Position numbers and translations under genes: made by a program
Assembly: GCF_963678225.1 (NCBI RefSeq)
Contig: NZ_OY782763.1
Location: 1-64,000 of the forward strand
DNA length: 64,000 nucleotides
From: an uncultured Cohaesibacter sp.
GTDB lineage: Bacteria > Pseudomonadota > Alphaproteobacteria > Rhizobiales > Cohaesibacteraceae
Reading direction: 5' to 3'
Notes under the pieces: generated by a model
Database searches by the model: none
Seen by the model: the letters and a program-made list of their open reading frames with translations, nothing else
Told to the model about the DNA's origin: nothing
In this document: in pieces, positions 17,688 through 26,936 of the stretch
Layout of the letters: every line of letters starts with the position of its first letter
How positions within the stretch are numbered: position 1 is the stretch's first letter

Positions 17688-18704
17688 ATGAAAAAAGTTC
17701 TGATTTCCGTACTTATGGGTTCTGCCATGGCTGTAGGCGCGTCCGCTGCCAGCGCAACAACTCTTGAAGATGTTAAAGCCAAAGGCGCTGTTCAGTGCGG
17801 TGTTAGCCAGGGTCTGCCAGGCTTCTCCAACCCGGATGATCAGGGCAACTGGACCGGCATCGACGTTGACGTTTGCCGCGCTGTTGCTGCTGCCGTATTT
17901 GGCGATGCTACTGCTGTTAAATACACCCCGCTGTCCGCTAAAGAGCGTTTCACGGCTCTGCAGTCCAGCGAGATCGATCTTCTTTCCCGTAACACCACCT
18001 GGACCATGACCCGTGACACGTCTCTGGGTCTGAACTTCGCTGGTGTGAACTATTACGACGGTCAGGGCTTCATGGTTCGTGAATCTCTGGGCATCACCTC
18101 GGCTCTGGAGCTGGATGGCGCTTCTGTTTGCACCAACACCGGCACCACCACCGAACTGAACGTTACCGACTATTTCCGCTCTCATGACATGCAGCTCGAA
18201 CTGGTTCAGTTCGAAAAGTCTGACGAAGTTGTTCAGGCTTATGATAGCGGTCGTTGCGACGTTTACACCACTGACGCTTCCGGCCTTTATGCACAGCGTC
18301 TGAAACTCACCAACCCTGACGAACATGTTGTTCTGCCAGAAATCATTTCCAAAGAGCCTCTCGGCCCGGTTGTCCGTCAGGGCGACGACGAATGGTTCAA
18401 CATCGTGAAATGGTCACTGTTCGCCATGATCAACGCTGAAGAACTCGGCGTGTCTTCTGCCAACGTTGAAGAAATGAAAGAAAGCAAGAACCCTGCAATC
18501 CGTCGTCTTGTCGGCGTTGAAGGTGCTTTCGGCGAAAATATCGGTCTGTCCAACGACTGGGCTTACAACATCATCAAGCAGGTTGGTAACTACGCTGAAA
18601 TCTTCGATAACAACGTAGGTCCGGATACTCCGCTGAAAATTTCCCGCGGCGTAAACGCCCTGTGGTCAAACGGTGGCTTCCAGTACGCACCGCCTATCCG
18701 CTAA
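17688..18704 (+). CDS. aapJ: General L-amino acid ABC transporter, periplasmic binding protein
   Basis: 338 residues with a signal peptide of about 23 residues (MKKVLISVLMGSAM...ASAAS). The mature part has the family-3 solute-binding features VKAKGAVQCGVSQGLPGFS, WTGIDVDVCRAVAAAVFGD and LSAKERFTALQSSEIDLLSRNTTWT. The C-terminal NWAY-like region (NDWAYNIIKQVGNYAEIF) and PLKISRGVNALW are typical of AapJ/BztA. It captures a broad range of polar and branched L-amino acids. ATG 17688 is the only start giving a signal peptide. A strong terminator-like hairpin follows the gene, so binding protein is probably made in excess of the permeases. Confidence 0.95.
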   Translation: MKKVLISVLMGSAMAVGASAASATTLEDVKAKGAVQCGVSQGLPGFSNPDDQGNWTGIDVDVCRAVAAAVFGDATAVKYTPLSAKERFTALQSSEIDLLSRNTTWTMTRDTSLGLNFAGVNYYDGQGFMVRESLGITSALELDGASVCTNTGTTTELNVTDYFRSHDMQLELVQFEKSDEVVQAYDSGRCDVYTTDASGLYAQRLKLTNPDEHVVLPEIISKEPLGPVVRQGDDEWFNIVKWSLFAMINAEELGVSSANVEEMKESKNPAIRRLVGVEGAFGENIGLSNDWAYNIIKQVGNYAEIFDNNVGPDTPLKISRGVNALWSNGGFQYAPPIR

Positions 18705-18718
18705 TTGGCAATAAAGAT

Positions 18719-18754
18719 CCCCGGCAGGACAAATCCGTCCGCCGGGGTTTTTTA
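18719..18754 (+). terminator. Partial terminator (attenuator) between aapJ and aapQ
   Basis: CCCCGGC and GCCGGGG enclose an inner GGA/TCC arm and are followed by TTTTTT. It has the form of a Rho-independent terminator but sits inside the aapJQMP gene set, so it likely lets only part of the transcripts continue. Confidence 0.8.
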
Positions 18755-18859
18755 TAAGCGTCATCTAAAGAATAACAAAATCTAAACGCGCATACTGTTT
18801 GGATGTCGCACTCGATAGATCGGCCTTTTTTAGATGGGTCGGTGTCACACGAGGATAAT

Positions 18860-20053
18860 ATGGCTGCTAAACCTCAACAGACCGCCGAGCGAAGCTCTGC
18901 CAAAGGATCGATATTCAACGATCCGAAGGTGAGGGGCGTTATTTATCAGCTCTTGCTGGTCGCCGGGCTCGTATATTTTTTCTGGAGCATCGTTCAAAAC
19001 GCCTCCCATAACCTGGAAAAACAAAATATTGCTTCCGGGTTCGGTTTTCTGGGAAACACCGCTGGCTTTTTGCCGAACCAGACCCTTATTGACCTTTCCG
19101 CAACATCTACCTACGGGCAAGCACTGCTCGCAGGACTCTTGAATACGCTTTTGATCGCCGTGATCGGCATTTTTCTTGCCACAATCGTCGGCTTTATCAT
19201 GGGTGTTGCACGCCTCTCCAACAACTGGGTCATTTCAAAACTCGCTACGATGTATATTGAAATCGTGCGCAACATTCCTTTGTTGCTGCAACTTTTCTTC
19301 TGGTACTTCGCAGTTTTGCGCTCACTGCCGCACCCCAAGCAGTCATCATCGATATTTGATACCTTCTTCCTCAATAACCGCGGGCTCTACATGCCGCGCC
19401 CTGTTTTTGAAGATGGATCAGGGAATATCCTGCTGGCACTCGTAATCGCAATTGTCGCCAGCATAGGCATCAGCATTTGGGCCAAACGTCGCCAGATGGC
19501 AACCGGTCAACGGTTTCCGGCCTTTCTGACCAGTCTGGGCCTAATTATCATTCTGCCACTTCTGGCCTATCTCGTCTCCGGAATGCCCATCAGCTATGAT
19601 TATGCCCAGCTCAAGGGCTTCAACTTCAAGGGTGGCATGAAGGTCATTCCAGAGTTTGTCGGCTTGCTGCTGGCTTTGACGATCTATACCGGCGCCTTTA
19701 TCGCAGAGATTGTGCGTGCGGGTATTCTGGCTGTGAACCATGGTCAAACGGAAGCGGCTCATGCTCTGGGCTTGCGCAACGGTCCGACCTTGCGTTTGGT
19801 CATCATTCCTCAGGCCATGCGCGTCATCATTCCGCCGCTCACAAGCCAATATCTGAACCTGACGAAGAACTCCTCTCTGGCCGTCGCCATCGCTTACCCC
19901 GACATCGTTTCTGTTGGCGGCACGGTGCTCAACCAGACAGGACAAGCCATCGAGGTCATTGCCGTCTGGATGATCGTCTATCTCAGTATCTCGCTGATAA
20001 CATCCGTTCTGATGAACTGGTACAACCGGTCCATTGCGTTGGTAGAGAGATAG
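18860..20053 (+). CDS. aapQ: General L-amino acid ABC transporter, permease 1
   Basis: 397 residues. Hydrophobic segments begin near residue 32. The ABC-type amino-acid permease core is in the C-terminal half, with the EAA coupling loop GQTEAAHALGLRNGPTLRLVIIPQAMR (about 296-321). Like other AapQ/BztB proteins it is far longer than ordinary HisM-type permeases because of an N-terminal extension and a large insert. ATG 18860 has a GAGG site five bases upstream; the upstream ATG at 18803 has none. It pairs with AapM in the membrane. Confidence 0.93.
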   Translation: MAAKPQQTAERSSAKGSIFNDPKVRGVIYQLLLVAGLVYFFWSIVQNASHNLEKQNIASGFGFLGNTAGFLPNQTLIDLSATSTYGQALLAGLLNTLLIAVIGIFLATIVGFIMGVARLSNNWVISKLATMYIEIVRNIPLLLQLFFWYFAVLRSLPHPKQSSSIFDTFFLNNRGLYMPRPVFEDGSGNILLALVIAIVASIGISIWAKRRQMATGQRFPAFLTSLGLIIILPLLAYLVSGMPISYDYAQLKGFNFKGGMKVIPEFVGLLLALTIYTGAFIAEIVRAGILAVNHGQTEAAHALGLRNGPTLRLVIIPQAMRVIIPPLTSQYLNLTKNSSLAVAIAYPDIVSVGGTVLNQTGQAIEVIAVWMIVYLSISLITSVLMNWYNRSIALVER

Positions 20054-20062
20054 GAGAACCTC

Positions 20063-21367
20063 ATGTCACAAAAGCCATTCTCCTTTGTCCGCAAGGAAAT
20101 GCTCGACGAGCGGCCAGCTCCGATTTCATCGCAAGGACCGCTCTACTGGATGCATCAAAATCTGCTATCCTCGATCCCGAACGCCATTTTGACGCTTTTC
20201 GGCATCTTTGTGATATACCAGATCCTGAGCGCAATCATTCCCTTCGCCCTTCTCAATGCCGTTTGGGAAGGCTCCGATCGAGAAGCCTGCATCGCCAATG
20301 GCGCTGCTCATGGTGCCTGCTGGGCCTACGTAAAGGCCTATTTCCCGCAGTTCGTCTATGGACGCTATCCTGATGACCAAATCTGGCGCGTCAATATCGT
20401 CTTCATCGTCGGAGCGCTAGGCCTCATTCCTGCACTAATCCCGTCAGTTCCGTTCAAGCGGGCCAACGTTCTGTTCATGTTGCTGGTTTTCCCGGTCATG
20501 ACATTCATTCTGCTGTCGGGTGGCAACCTGTCGTTTGAAGATCATATCGTTGGCTTTGTTGTCGGCTTTGCGATTGTTCTGGGATTGGGAGCATTGATCA
20601 CCTATGCCACACAGGGCAAGATGAAGCCGGTCCTTCTGACTCTGTCGGCCATTGGGGTCGGCATTGCCATCATCTATGCGATCATGTCCATCGATTTCGG
20701 ACTGGAACCCGTTGAAACGGCAAACTGGGGCGGCTTCCTTGTTACCCTAGTCATTGCGATCACCGGCATTGTGGCATCCTTGCCTTTGGGGATCGTACTG
20801 GCACTTGGTCGCCGATCCAAGATGCCGGTTGTCCGCTTGGTCTCGATCATCTTTATCGAGTTCTGGCGCGGCGTTCCGCTCATTACCGTGCTCTTCATGT
20901 CGTCAGTCGTACTTCCGCTGTTCCTGCCAGAAGGCGTCAATTTCGACAAGTTGTTGCGCGCGTTGATCGGTGTTGCCCTTTTCTCTGCGGCCTATATGGC
21001 GGAGGTTGTTCGAGGAGGCTTGCAAGCCATACCCAAAGGACAGTATGAAGGAGCAGACGCTCTTGGTCTGACATTCTGGCAGTCTACCGGCTTGATCATC
21101 ATGCCGCAGGCTCTCAAACTCGTCATTCCGGGCATCGTGAACACATTCATCGGGCTATTCAAGGATACGACACTGGTTTTGATCATTGGTCTGTTCGATC
21201 TTCTGGGGCAGGTGCAATCCTCCTTCACTGATCCGACTTGGTCGACCCCTGTTACATCACATACGGGTTACCTCTTTGCAGCTATGACGTTCTGGATTTT
21301 CTGCTTCGGTATGTCCCGATATTCAATCTTCATGGAAAACCGGCTGCACACCGGTCATAAACGATAA
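20063..21367 (+). CDS. aapM: General L-amino acid ABC transporter, permease 2
   Basis: 434 residues. Several membrane segments in the first 210 residues precede the permease core (about 225-430), with the coupling loop GQYEGADALGLTFWQSTGLIIMPQALK (about 327-353). It contains the family hallmark of a cysteine-bearing periplasmic loop near residues 70-95 (REACIANGAAHGACWAY). An AGGAG site precedes the ATG nine bases after aapQ. It forms the heterodimeric channel with AapQ. Confidence 0.94.
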   Translation: MSQKPFSFVRKEMLDERPAPISSQGPLYWMHQNLLSSIPNAILTLFGIFVIYQILSAIIPFALLNAVWEGSDREACIANGAAHGACWAYVKAYFPQFVYGRYPDDQIWRVNIVFIVGALGLIPALIPSVPFKRANVLFMLLVFPVMTFILLSGGNLSFEDHIVGFVVGFAIVLGLGALITYATQGKMKPVLLTLSAIGVGIAIIYAIMSIDFGLEPVETANWGGFLVTLVIAITGIVASLPLGIVLALGRRSKMPVVRLVSIIFIEFWRGVPLITVLFMSSVVLPLFLPEGVNFDKLLRALIGVALFSAAYMAEVVRGGLQAIPKGQYEGADALGLTFWQSTGLIIMPQALKLVIPGIVNTFIGLFKDTTLVLIIGLFDLLGQVQSSFTDPTWSTPVTSHTGYLFAAMTFWIFCFGMSRYSIFMENRLHTGHKR

Positions 21368-21385
21368 GCAGTCAGGAGTAATAAA

Positions 21386-22180
21386 ATGAGTGACAACGCA
21401 GTCGAAGCGTCTCCGGCCGAAGTCAAAAAAATGCAAATCTCCGAGACCGATGTTGCCATCGAAATCGATGGTATGAACAAATGGTACGGTGACTTCCATG
21501 TACTCAGAGACATCAACCTGAAAGTCATGCGTGGCGAACGCATCGTTATTGCCGGCCCTTCCGGCTCGGGCAAATCCACGATGATCCGCTGCATCAACCG
21601 TCTTGAAGAGCACCAGGAAGGCAAGATCATCGTCGATGGCATCGAGTTGACCAACGACTTGAAAAAGATCGACGAAATCCGTCGGGAAGTGGGTATGGTG
21701 TTCCAGCACTTCAACCTTTTCCCACACTTGACCATATTGGAAAACTTGACGCTGGCTCCGATCTGGGTTCGCAATATGCCCAAGAAGGAAGCCGAAGAGA
21801 TTGCCATGCATTATCTGGAACGCGTCAAGATTCCAGAACAGGCCCTGAAATATCCCGGACAGCTTTCCGGTGGTCAGCAACAGCGTGTGGCGATCGCCCG
21901 CTCGCTTTGCATGAACCCGCGTATCATGCTGTTCGATGAGCCGACATCAGCCCTTGACCCTGAAATGATCAAGGAAGTGCTCGACGTTATGGTCTCTTTG
22001 GCAGAAGAAGGCATGACCATGCTCTGTGTGACCCACGAAATGGGCTTCGCCCGCCAGGTTGCCAACCGTGTGATTTTCATGGACGCAGGACAGATCGTGG
22101 AACAAAACGAGCCTGAGGAATTCTTCACCAATCCTCAGCATGAACGCACCAAGCTGTTCCTCAGCCAGATCCTCCACTAG
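21386..22180 (+). CDS. aapP: General L-amino acid ABC transporter, ATP-binding protein
   Basis: 264 residues. Walker [10 protein letters not shown] (about 56-64), ABC signature LSGGQQQR (about 159-166), Walker [15 protein letters not shown] (about 179-192) and the switch His in [10 protein letters not shown] are all in place. The first 20 residues are a short acidic leader. It powers AapQM. A CAGGAG site lies before the ATG, 18 bases after aapM, and a strong terminator follows, closing the operon. Confidence 0.96.
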   Translation: MSDNAVEASPAEVKKMQISETDVAIEIDGMNKWYGDFHVLRDINLKVMRGERIVIAGPSGSGKSTMIRCINRLEEHQEGKIIVDGIELTNDLKKIDEIRREVGMVFQHFNLFPHLTILENLTLAPIWVRNMPKKEAEEIAMHYLERVKIPEQALKYPGQLSGGQQQRVAIARSLCMNPRIMLFDEPTSALDPEMIKEVLDVMVSLAEEGMTMLCVTHEMGFARQVANRVIFMDAGQIVEQNEPEEFFTNPQHERTKLFLSQILH

Positions 22181-22215
22181 GGCCGAAATTCCAACTGATG
22201 TTGGCAGAAACAACA

Positions 22216-22246
22216 GAGCCCGGGCAAATTGCCCGGGCTCTTTTTT
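22216..22246 (+). terminator. Rho-independent terminator of aapJQMP
   Basis: GAGCCCGGGC (22216-22225) and GCCCGGGCTC (22231-22240) form a perfect 10-bp stem with loop AAATT, followed by six T residues. Confidence 0.95.
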
Positions 22247-22301
22247 CAAAATACAAATAGGTCAGATGAGCTGATCAGGCTCTGTCGCAAATAGCGCGAT
22301 C

Positions 22302-22958
22302 CTAGAAGTGGTAGGTCAGGCCGACTTTGGCCACCGCACCATCAATATCAGTCTTCGTGCTGGCACCGCCGATATTGTAGGTCTTGTCATCAGACCAACG
22401 ATAACCGGCCTCTGCACGCATGGAAACATTTTCAGCAACCATAGCTTCTACACCACCGGTCAAACCAACAAATGTATGGACATTGTCGTCATTTGCATCT
22501 GTTGCAAGGTTGGTAAGTTCAGCATCCTGGAAACCAACGCCAACGGCAGCATAAGGCATAAAGAAGCCCATGTCATAGCCTGCACGAGCCCGCAATTCGG
22601 CGTCCCAGTTGCTTTCAAAGCGAGTGGTTGCGCTTTTGTCGTTGATTGTATTGTAGTTGGCAAGCAATTCAGGGCCGAACACGACATGATCATAGACCAT
22701 GTTGTAACCGGCATAACCACCAAGTGTCATGCCATCACCATCCACGGAAGCAGAGCCACCATTGGAGTCTGTTTCGCTCCAGATCCCGCCAAGTGCAACA
22801 CCGGCATAGGCACCTTCCCAAGGATTGCCAGCCATAACTTCAGCTGGAGCCGGAGGTGCTACATAAGGATCAGATTGCGGCAGATCCGCAGCCATGCTGG
22901 CTCCGGTCGCAGCCATCAAAACAACCGCACTTGAAATAATTACTCTTTTCATATTCAT
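22302..22958 (-). CDS. Outer-membrane beta-barrel protein (Omp25/Omp31-like)
   Basis: 218 residues with a signal peptide (about 1-22, ending ASMA-ADLP). The mature protein starts with a proline-rich stretch and then WEGAYAGVALGG, the typical first strand of the Omp25/RopB-type barrels of rhizobia and brucellae. It ends in VGLTYHF, with the C-terminal phenylalanine recognised by the Bam complex. An eight-stranded barrel is expected. GTG 22961 directly precedes ATG 22958 and a further ATG lies at 22952, so the start is uncertain by a few codons. Role: surface structural protein; no enzymatic motif. Confidence 0.88.
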   Translation of the reverse strand: MNMKRVIISSAVVLMAATGASMAADLPQSDPYVAPPAPAEVMAGNPWEGAYAGVALGGIWSETDSNGGSASVDGDGMTLGGYAGYNMVYDHVVFGPELLANYNTINDKSATTRFESNWDAELRARAGYDMGFFMPYAAVGVGFQDAELTNLATDANDDNVHTFVGLTGGVEAMVAENVSMRAEAGYRWSDDKTYNIGGASTKTDIDGAVAKVGLTYHF

Positions 22959-23154
22959 CACCGCTAGTTTGTTGTCTTCTCGTGTGAATTACGTAAGAGA
23001 CTAACGTTTAGCAGCGAGACTTGTTCCTAAAGTGGTCGAAATAAGCCATAAATGTGACGAAGCCTTATCGTGACAACTTTGCAACATCTGTCATGCTGAA
23101 ACCTGCAAATGAGAGCAAAATTATGAGCTTATCCGGTGGACAACCAGAAAAATA

Positions 23155-24003
23155 CTAGTCCTTTTCAATTATGCTATCGTCTCTCGATGCCCATTCTGTC
23201 CAAGAACCGTCATAAAGTGACAGCTTTTTCTGCCCCATTGTATCAAGTGCAAGAAAGAGGATCGCGGCTGTCGCGCCAGAACCGCACGAGGTGATGATGG
23301 GTTTCGACAGATCGACACCAGCCTCAACAAAATGCTCTTTCAGAGAAGCAACATCCTTCAATTGCCCGTTGTCATCGACAAGGCCATTGAACGGCACATT
23401 CTTCGAACCGGGCATGCGGCCCGAGGACAGGTGAGGGCGGGGCTCTGGTGCGATCCCGCGCCAGCGTTCTTCTGAGCGCGCATCAACAATTTCAACGCCA
23501 TCATCCTTGATCGCCTTGAGCATGTCATCAAAATTGCGCACGGCCTCATGATCCAGCTCCGCATTAAAACGACCAGGTGCGCGTGTTCGTATCTCATCCG
23601 TTACCGGCCGTTTCTCGTCCTTCCATTTAGGCAAACCACCATCGAGGATATAAACGTCTTTGACGCCCATGATACGGAAGGTCCACCAAAGACGCGGCGC
23701 GGAACTTAACCCCAAACCATCATAAACCACCACGGTTTGACCATCACTGATTCCCATTTTGGATAGTTCGGCGCTGAAAAGCTCGGCGCTTGGCAGCATA
23801 TGCGGCAAATCTGTAGACAAGTCTGCAATCTCGTCGATATCAAAGAACATCGCCCCTGGAATATGGGCTTGTTTGAATTCTGCTTTCGGATCACGTTCTA
23901 GTTGAGGCAGATACCAGGAGCCATCCAAAATAACGACATCGGGGCTATCCAAATGCGCTTCCAGCCATTCTGTATCCACCAACCACTTTGTCCGCTCAGC
24001 CAT
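23155..24003 (-). CDS. sseA: 3-mercaptopyruvate sulfurtransferase
   Basis: 282 residues with two rhodanese domains. The N-terminal one is inactive. The C-terminal one carries the active Cys240 in CGSGATA, close to the mercaptopyruvate type (CGSGVTA) and unlike the thiosulfate type loop. It moves sulfur from 3-mercaptopyruvate to cyanide or thiols. An ATG two codons upstream (24009) lies nearer the CGGAGA ribosome site and is an alternative start. The gene is 215 bases from the AhpD-like gene upstream, with a terminator between. Confidence 0.9.
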   Translation of the reverse strand: MAERTKWLVDTEWLEAHLDSPDVVILDGSWYLPQLERDPKAEFKQAHIPGAMFFDIDEIADLSTDLPHMLPSAELFSAELSKMGISDGQTVVVYDGLGLSSAPRLWWTFRIMGVKDVYILDGGLPKWKDEKRPVTDEIRTRAPGRFNAELDHEAVRNFDDMLKAIKDDGVEIVDARSEERWRGIAPEPRPHLSSGRMPGSKNVPFNGLVDDNGQLKDVASLKEHFVEAGVDLSKPIITSCGSGATAAILFLALDTMGQKKLSLYDGSWTEWASRDDSIIEKD

Positions 24004-24160
24004 GTTCATTCTCCGACGCTAGATCCTCTGACGGTTTGTTCCGCCAAATAGCGGTGACAAGTCATTCCAATGCATAGCATTTTTTCAATGGCGAGCACTA
24101 TCTTAGCGAACGACAAATCACGACAAAAAATGAGGAGCCAGCCTTCATCTCCAACAAAAA

Positions 24161-24182
24161 AAGGCCGGCGTAAGCCGACCTT
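24161..24182 (-). terminator. Rho-independent terminator of the AhpD-like gene
   Basis: On the minus strand AAGGTCGGC (24182-24174) and GCCGGCCTT (24169-24161) form a 9-bp stem with one G-U pair and a 4-nt loop, followed by a T-run (24160-24156). Confidence 0.85.
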
Positions 24183-24217
24183 CCCGAATTTGAATAGCGA
24201 TCGATATGCCAGATCAA

Positions 24218-24565
24218 TCAATCCTTTTTGGATAGCTGTTCGAATGCTTCCATGGCATGGGCAGAATACATCAGAGCCGGGCCGCCGCCCATGTAAATGG
24301 CGCAACCGAGTGTCTCTTCGAGTTCTTCCTTGGTGACGCCAAGGCGAACCAATGCGGCGGTATGGAAAGCCATGCAAGGCTCGCAGCGCAAGGCAACAGC
24401 GATTGCCAAGGTGATCAGTTCTTTGGTTTTTTCGTCAAGCGCGCCATTTTTGGTCGCTCCACCAGCCATAGCATAAAAACCAGCGATGGTGTCTGGCTGG
24501 TCCTTTTTCAGAACTGCAACCTGCGAAGAAACGTCTTTCATCATTTGTTTGTAATCGGAAGCCAT
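24218..24565 (-). CDS. Carboxymuconolactone decarboxylase/AhpD-like protein
   Basis: 115 residues. The all-helical fold carries the redox motif Cys61-Glu-Pro-Cys64 followed by His68 (CEPCMAFH), as in AhpD-like peroxidase-related proteins. It is likely a small cytosolic thiol protein in peroxide or electrophile detoxification; true decarboxylase activity is unlikely given the CxxC. Met5 of the longer frame (24565) is chosen because GAGG precedes it closely. A good promoter lies 46-74 bases upstream and a terminator follows, so it is a single-gene unit. Confidence 0.85.
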   Translation of the reverse strand: MASDYKQMMKDVSSQVAVLKKDQPDTIAGFYAMAGGATKNGALDEKTKELITLAIAVALRCEPCMAFHTAALVRLGVTKEELEETLGCAIYMGGGPALMYSAHAMEAFEQLSKKD

Positions 24566-24889
24566 TGCGAACCTCATTTTTGGAATTGTGAACCATGATG
24601 GTCGACTAATGTATTACGCGCTCCTGCATGTTATTTCAATAGTTTCAAACATATTCAGGTACAAATATTGAGTATCTGTTCTGCTTGTTTAAAACTCAGT
24701 CTTGCGATTCCCCGAATGCGCATAATCGACACCTGTCCATCTAAGGCATCTGCAGAACACTATAACGCCGTTTGGCATGTGATTGGACGGGGCGAACCCA
24801 GTTTTGAACTAACAATATCGCGATAAAGAGACGCAAGCCAGTCTCAATATGTGAGACAGCGCAATATGGAAGCCGCCCCATTTCTGTAG
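24566..24889. other. Intergenic region between alaX-like and AhpD-like genes
   Basis: 324 bases. Apart from the promoter at 24611-24639 there is only a 6-bp inverted repeat GTCTCA/TGAGAC (24841-24857) near the end of the editing-protein gene. It lacks a T-run, so I do not call it a terminator. Confidence 0.5.
24611..24639 (-). promoter_or_regulatory. Sigma-70-type promoter of the AhpD-like gene
   Basis: On the minus strand TTGAAA (24639-24634), a 17-base spacer and TAATAC (24616-24611). Both boxes match five of six or close to it, and the start codon lies 46 bases downstream. Confidence 0.6.
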
Positions 24890-25606
24890 TCAGTCAGCAA
24901 ATTTGATTCGGATTCGGCGATTCTGTTTGCCCTTATTTTCAATCTTGGACACAACAACCGCACCAATCTCAGACGTTTTCTTGACATGCGACCCACCACA
25001 GGGCTGCAAATCAACGTCACCAATAGCAACCAGCCGCACTTTGCCAGACCCGCGCGGCGGCTGAACAGACATGGTTTTCACAAGATCTGGCTGGGCATCA
25101 AGCTCTTCATCCGTGATCCATCGCGTCGAGACTGCATGATCCTGGTTGATTAGGTCCATCAGTTTTTCGGTCAATGATTCTTTTGTGAAATCAGGATCGG
25201 GCAGCTTGAAATCGAGCCGCGCTTCCTTTTCCCCGACCTGACCACCAGTCACAGGGTAGGGAACCGCGACAGACATCAGATGCAGCGCCGTGTGGAAGCG
25301 CATATATTTATAGCGCAGATCCCAGTTGATTTCGCAACTCACAGCGTCGCCCACAGACAGTGAATGGCTCTGGCCTTCAGCAGGAACATGAAAGATATAA
25401 GAACTTTCCTTGTCTTTAAGCGTCGTTGCAATCTCGATCTTCGTGCCGTCGGCAGCCGCAAGAGTGCCTGCATCCCCCGGCTGTCCGCCACCCATGGGGT
25501 AGAATACGGTTTGATCCAGAACGATGGTTCCATCTTCCCTGATATCAACAATCTTGGCGTCACAACTGCTCAGGTAAGAGTCATCACGAAACAGATCTTT
25601 AGTCAC
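24890..25606 (-). CDS. Trans-editing alanyl-tRNA deacylase (AlaX type)
   Basis: 238 residues, matching the free-standing editing domain of alanyl-tRNA synthetase with its small N-terminal beta barrel (YPMGGGQPGD). The zinc ligands are His105 and His109 (RFHTALHLM) and Cys203 and His207 (QPCGGSHV). It hydrolyses tRNA-Ala mischarged with serine (or glycine), guarding against mistranslation. The presence of the N-terminal barrel and absence of the C-terminal dimer domain fit the AlaX-M/II class. Transcribed alone. Confidence 0.88.
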   Translation of the reverse strand: MTKDLFRDDSYLSSCDAKIVDIREDGTIVLDQTVFYPMGGGQPGDAGTLAAADGTKIEIATTLKDKESSYIFHVPAEGQSHSLSVGDAVSCEINWDLRYKYMRFHTALHLMSVAVPYPVTGGQVGEKEARLDFKLPDPDFTKESLTEKLMDLINQDHAVSTRWITDEELDAQPDLVKTMSVQPPRGSGKVRLVAIGDVDLQPCGGSHVKKTSEIGAVVVSKIENKGKQNRRIRIKFAD

Positions 25607-25734
25607 GGAAATTGCCTCAAAAATTGTCTATGAAATAGTCTGCAGGTCCGTAGGTGCCACACTGTTGCACGCCAATACGAGTCGGGCAAGGGTAAGCAAA
25701 AAGACAGCATGTCACCCCTAAGATGAAACAAAAA

Positions 25735-25771
25735 AAGCGCTCTCTGTCTTGGAGGACTGAAGAGAGCGCTT
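25735..25771 (-). terminator. Rho-independent terminator of the iron-dependent dehydrogenase gene
   Basis: An 11-bp stem (AAGCGCTCTCT 25735-25745 with AGAGAGCGCTT 25761-25771) with a 15-base loop. Read on the minus strand it is followed by a T-run at 25736-25729. It lies 47 bases past the gene stop. Confidence 0.85.
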
Positions 25772-25817
25772 CGCTGGCTCACAAGGGAGGATGTGAACCA
25801 GAATGGTTGCTTATCGC

Positions 25818-26936
25818 TTAGTAGGCCTGACGATAGATCGCCTCGACATCAGTAACAGACAGATCAACAGGGTTCCAGTCGAGCAGACGGCGAATGTCGT
25901 GTGCTTCTTTCGCCATGGAAGCGAGATCTTCCTCAGGCACGCCATGAGCACGCAGACGCATATCGAGACCAAGCGCTTCGCAGAATGAACGAGCCCCTGC
26001 CAGAACTTCCTCTGTCGTGGTGCCAGTAAAGCCCAGAGCCTCGCAAACCTTCGCGGTTTTCTCCGGTACAGCTGGAGTGTTGGCAGCAAGCGTGTGAGGG
26101 AAGATAAGCGCATTTGCGATGCCATGTGCCAGCTTGTAGCGAGTTCCCAATGGGTAGGAAATGGCATGCCCCGAAGTCGTGTTGACCGGGCCAAGACAAA
26201 CCCCACCATAAAAGGCTGCCAGAGCCAAGCCAGTACGTGCTTCTGCGTCGGAACCATCCTCAACCGCACGTTTTAGATATTTACCAACAAGTTCAATACC
26301 CTGCAGGGCATAGCTATCGATGATGGGATGGGAGCGTTTGGACGTGAAAGCCTCAACGCAATGGGCCATGGCATCAACACCGGTTGCCGCAGTCACCATG
26401 GCAGGAACCGTCATGGTCATGGTCGGATCTACAATGGCCAGATCGGCCAGCATATGGACGCTTTCCGTAGCAACTTTGCTCATGGTTTCCGGGTTAGTCA
26501 CCAATGCGCGCGTACCAACTTCGGAACCCGTACCGGCGGTGGTCGGAATCTGAACTAGGCCAACCTTGCGGGGCAGGGCGCGATGAGGACCTGAAATCTC
26601 GTCAAACTTGACATCCTGCCAAACCAGAACAGCAACAAGCTTTGCAAGGTCCATAGCAGACCCGCCACCAAATCCGATAACAACATCGCAACCGGCCGCA
26701 GCCTCAACAGCCTTTTCCATATTGGCAATATCAGGTTCCGGCACGACGTCACCAAAACAGGTGACATTTTCCAGCCCGAGAAGATCAAGACGCGCAACAT
26801 TGACAGCATCGGCAACAACAAAGGGAGCCTTATATCCCTTCTGCTTGATCCAGTCAGCAAGGGTACCAACGGTGCCTTCGCCAAACCTGATGACAGATGG
26901 AAACTGCATTTCTAGTGGAGATGTAAGGGTTAGCAT
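25818..26936 (-). CDS. Iron-containing (group III) alcohol dehydrogenase
   Basis: 372 residues. The nucleotide site has GFGGGSAMD (about 88-96) and PTTAGTGSEV (131-140). The metal ligands are Asp188 and His192 (GVDAMAHCVEAF), His257 (SGHAIS) and His271 (LAHGIANALIFP). It reduces an aldehyde or keto group with NAD(P)H, or the reverse. Maleylacetate reductase, lactaldehyde reductase and 4-hydroxybutyrate dehydrogenase are all in this family, and sequence alone does not choose. The frame is open to a TTG at 26954, but GGGAGG upstream of ATG 26936 fixes the start. It is divergent from the tctBCA operon and probably belongs to the same catabolic system. Confidence 0.87.
   Translation of the reverse strand: MLTLTSPLEMQFPSVIRFGEGTVGTLADWIKQKGYKAPFVVADAVNVARLDLLGLENVTCFGDVVPEPDIANMEKAVEAAAGCDVVIGFGGGSAMDLAKLVAVLVWQDVKFDEISGPHRALPRKVGLVQIPTTAGTGSEVGTRALVTNPETMSKVATESVHMLADLAIVDPTMTMTVPAMVTAATGVDAMAHCVEAFTSKRSHPIIDSYALQGIELVGKYLKRAVEDGSDAEARTGLALAAFYGGVCLGPVNTTSGHAISYPLGTRYKLAHGIANALIFPHTLAANTPAVPEKTAKVCEALGFTGTTTEEVLAGARSFCEALGLDMRLRAHGVPEEDLASMAKEAHDIRRLLDWNPVDLSVTDVEAIYRQAY

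Noticed and set aside
24841-24857. GTCTCA/TGAGAC hairpin after the alanyl-tRNA editing gene
   Set aside because: Short stem and no T-run on the minus strand, so not a convincing terminator.
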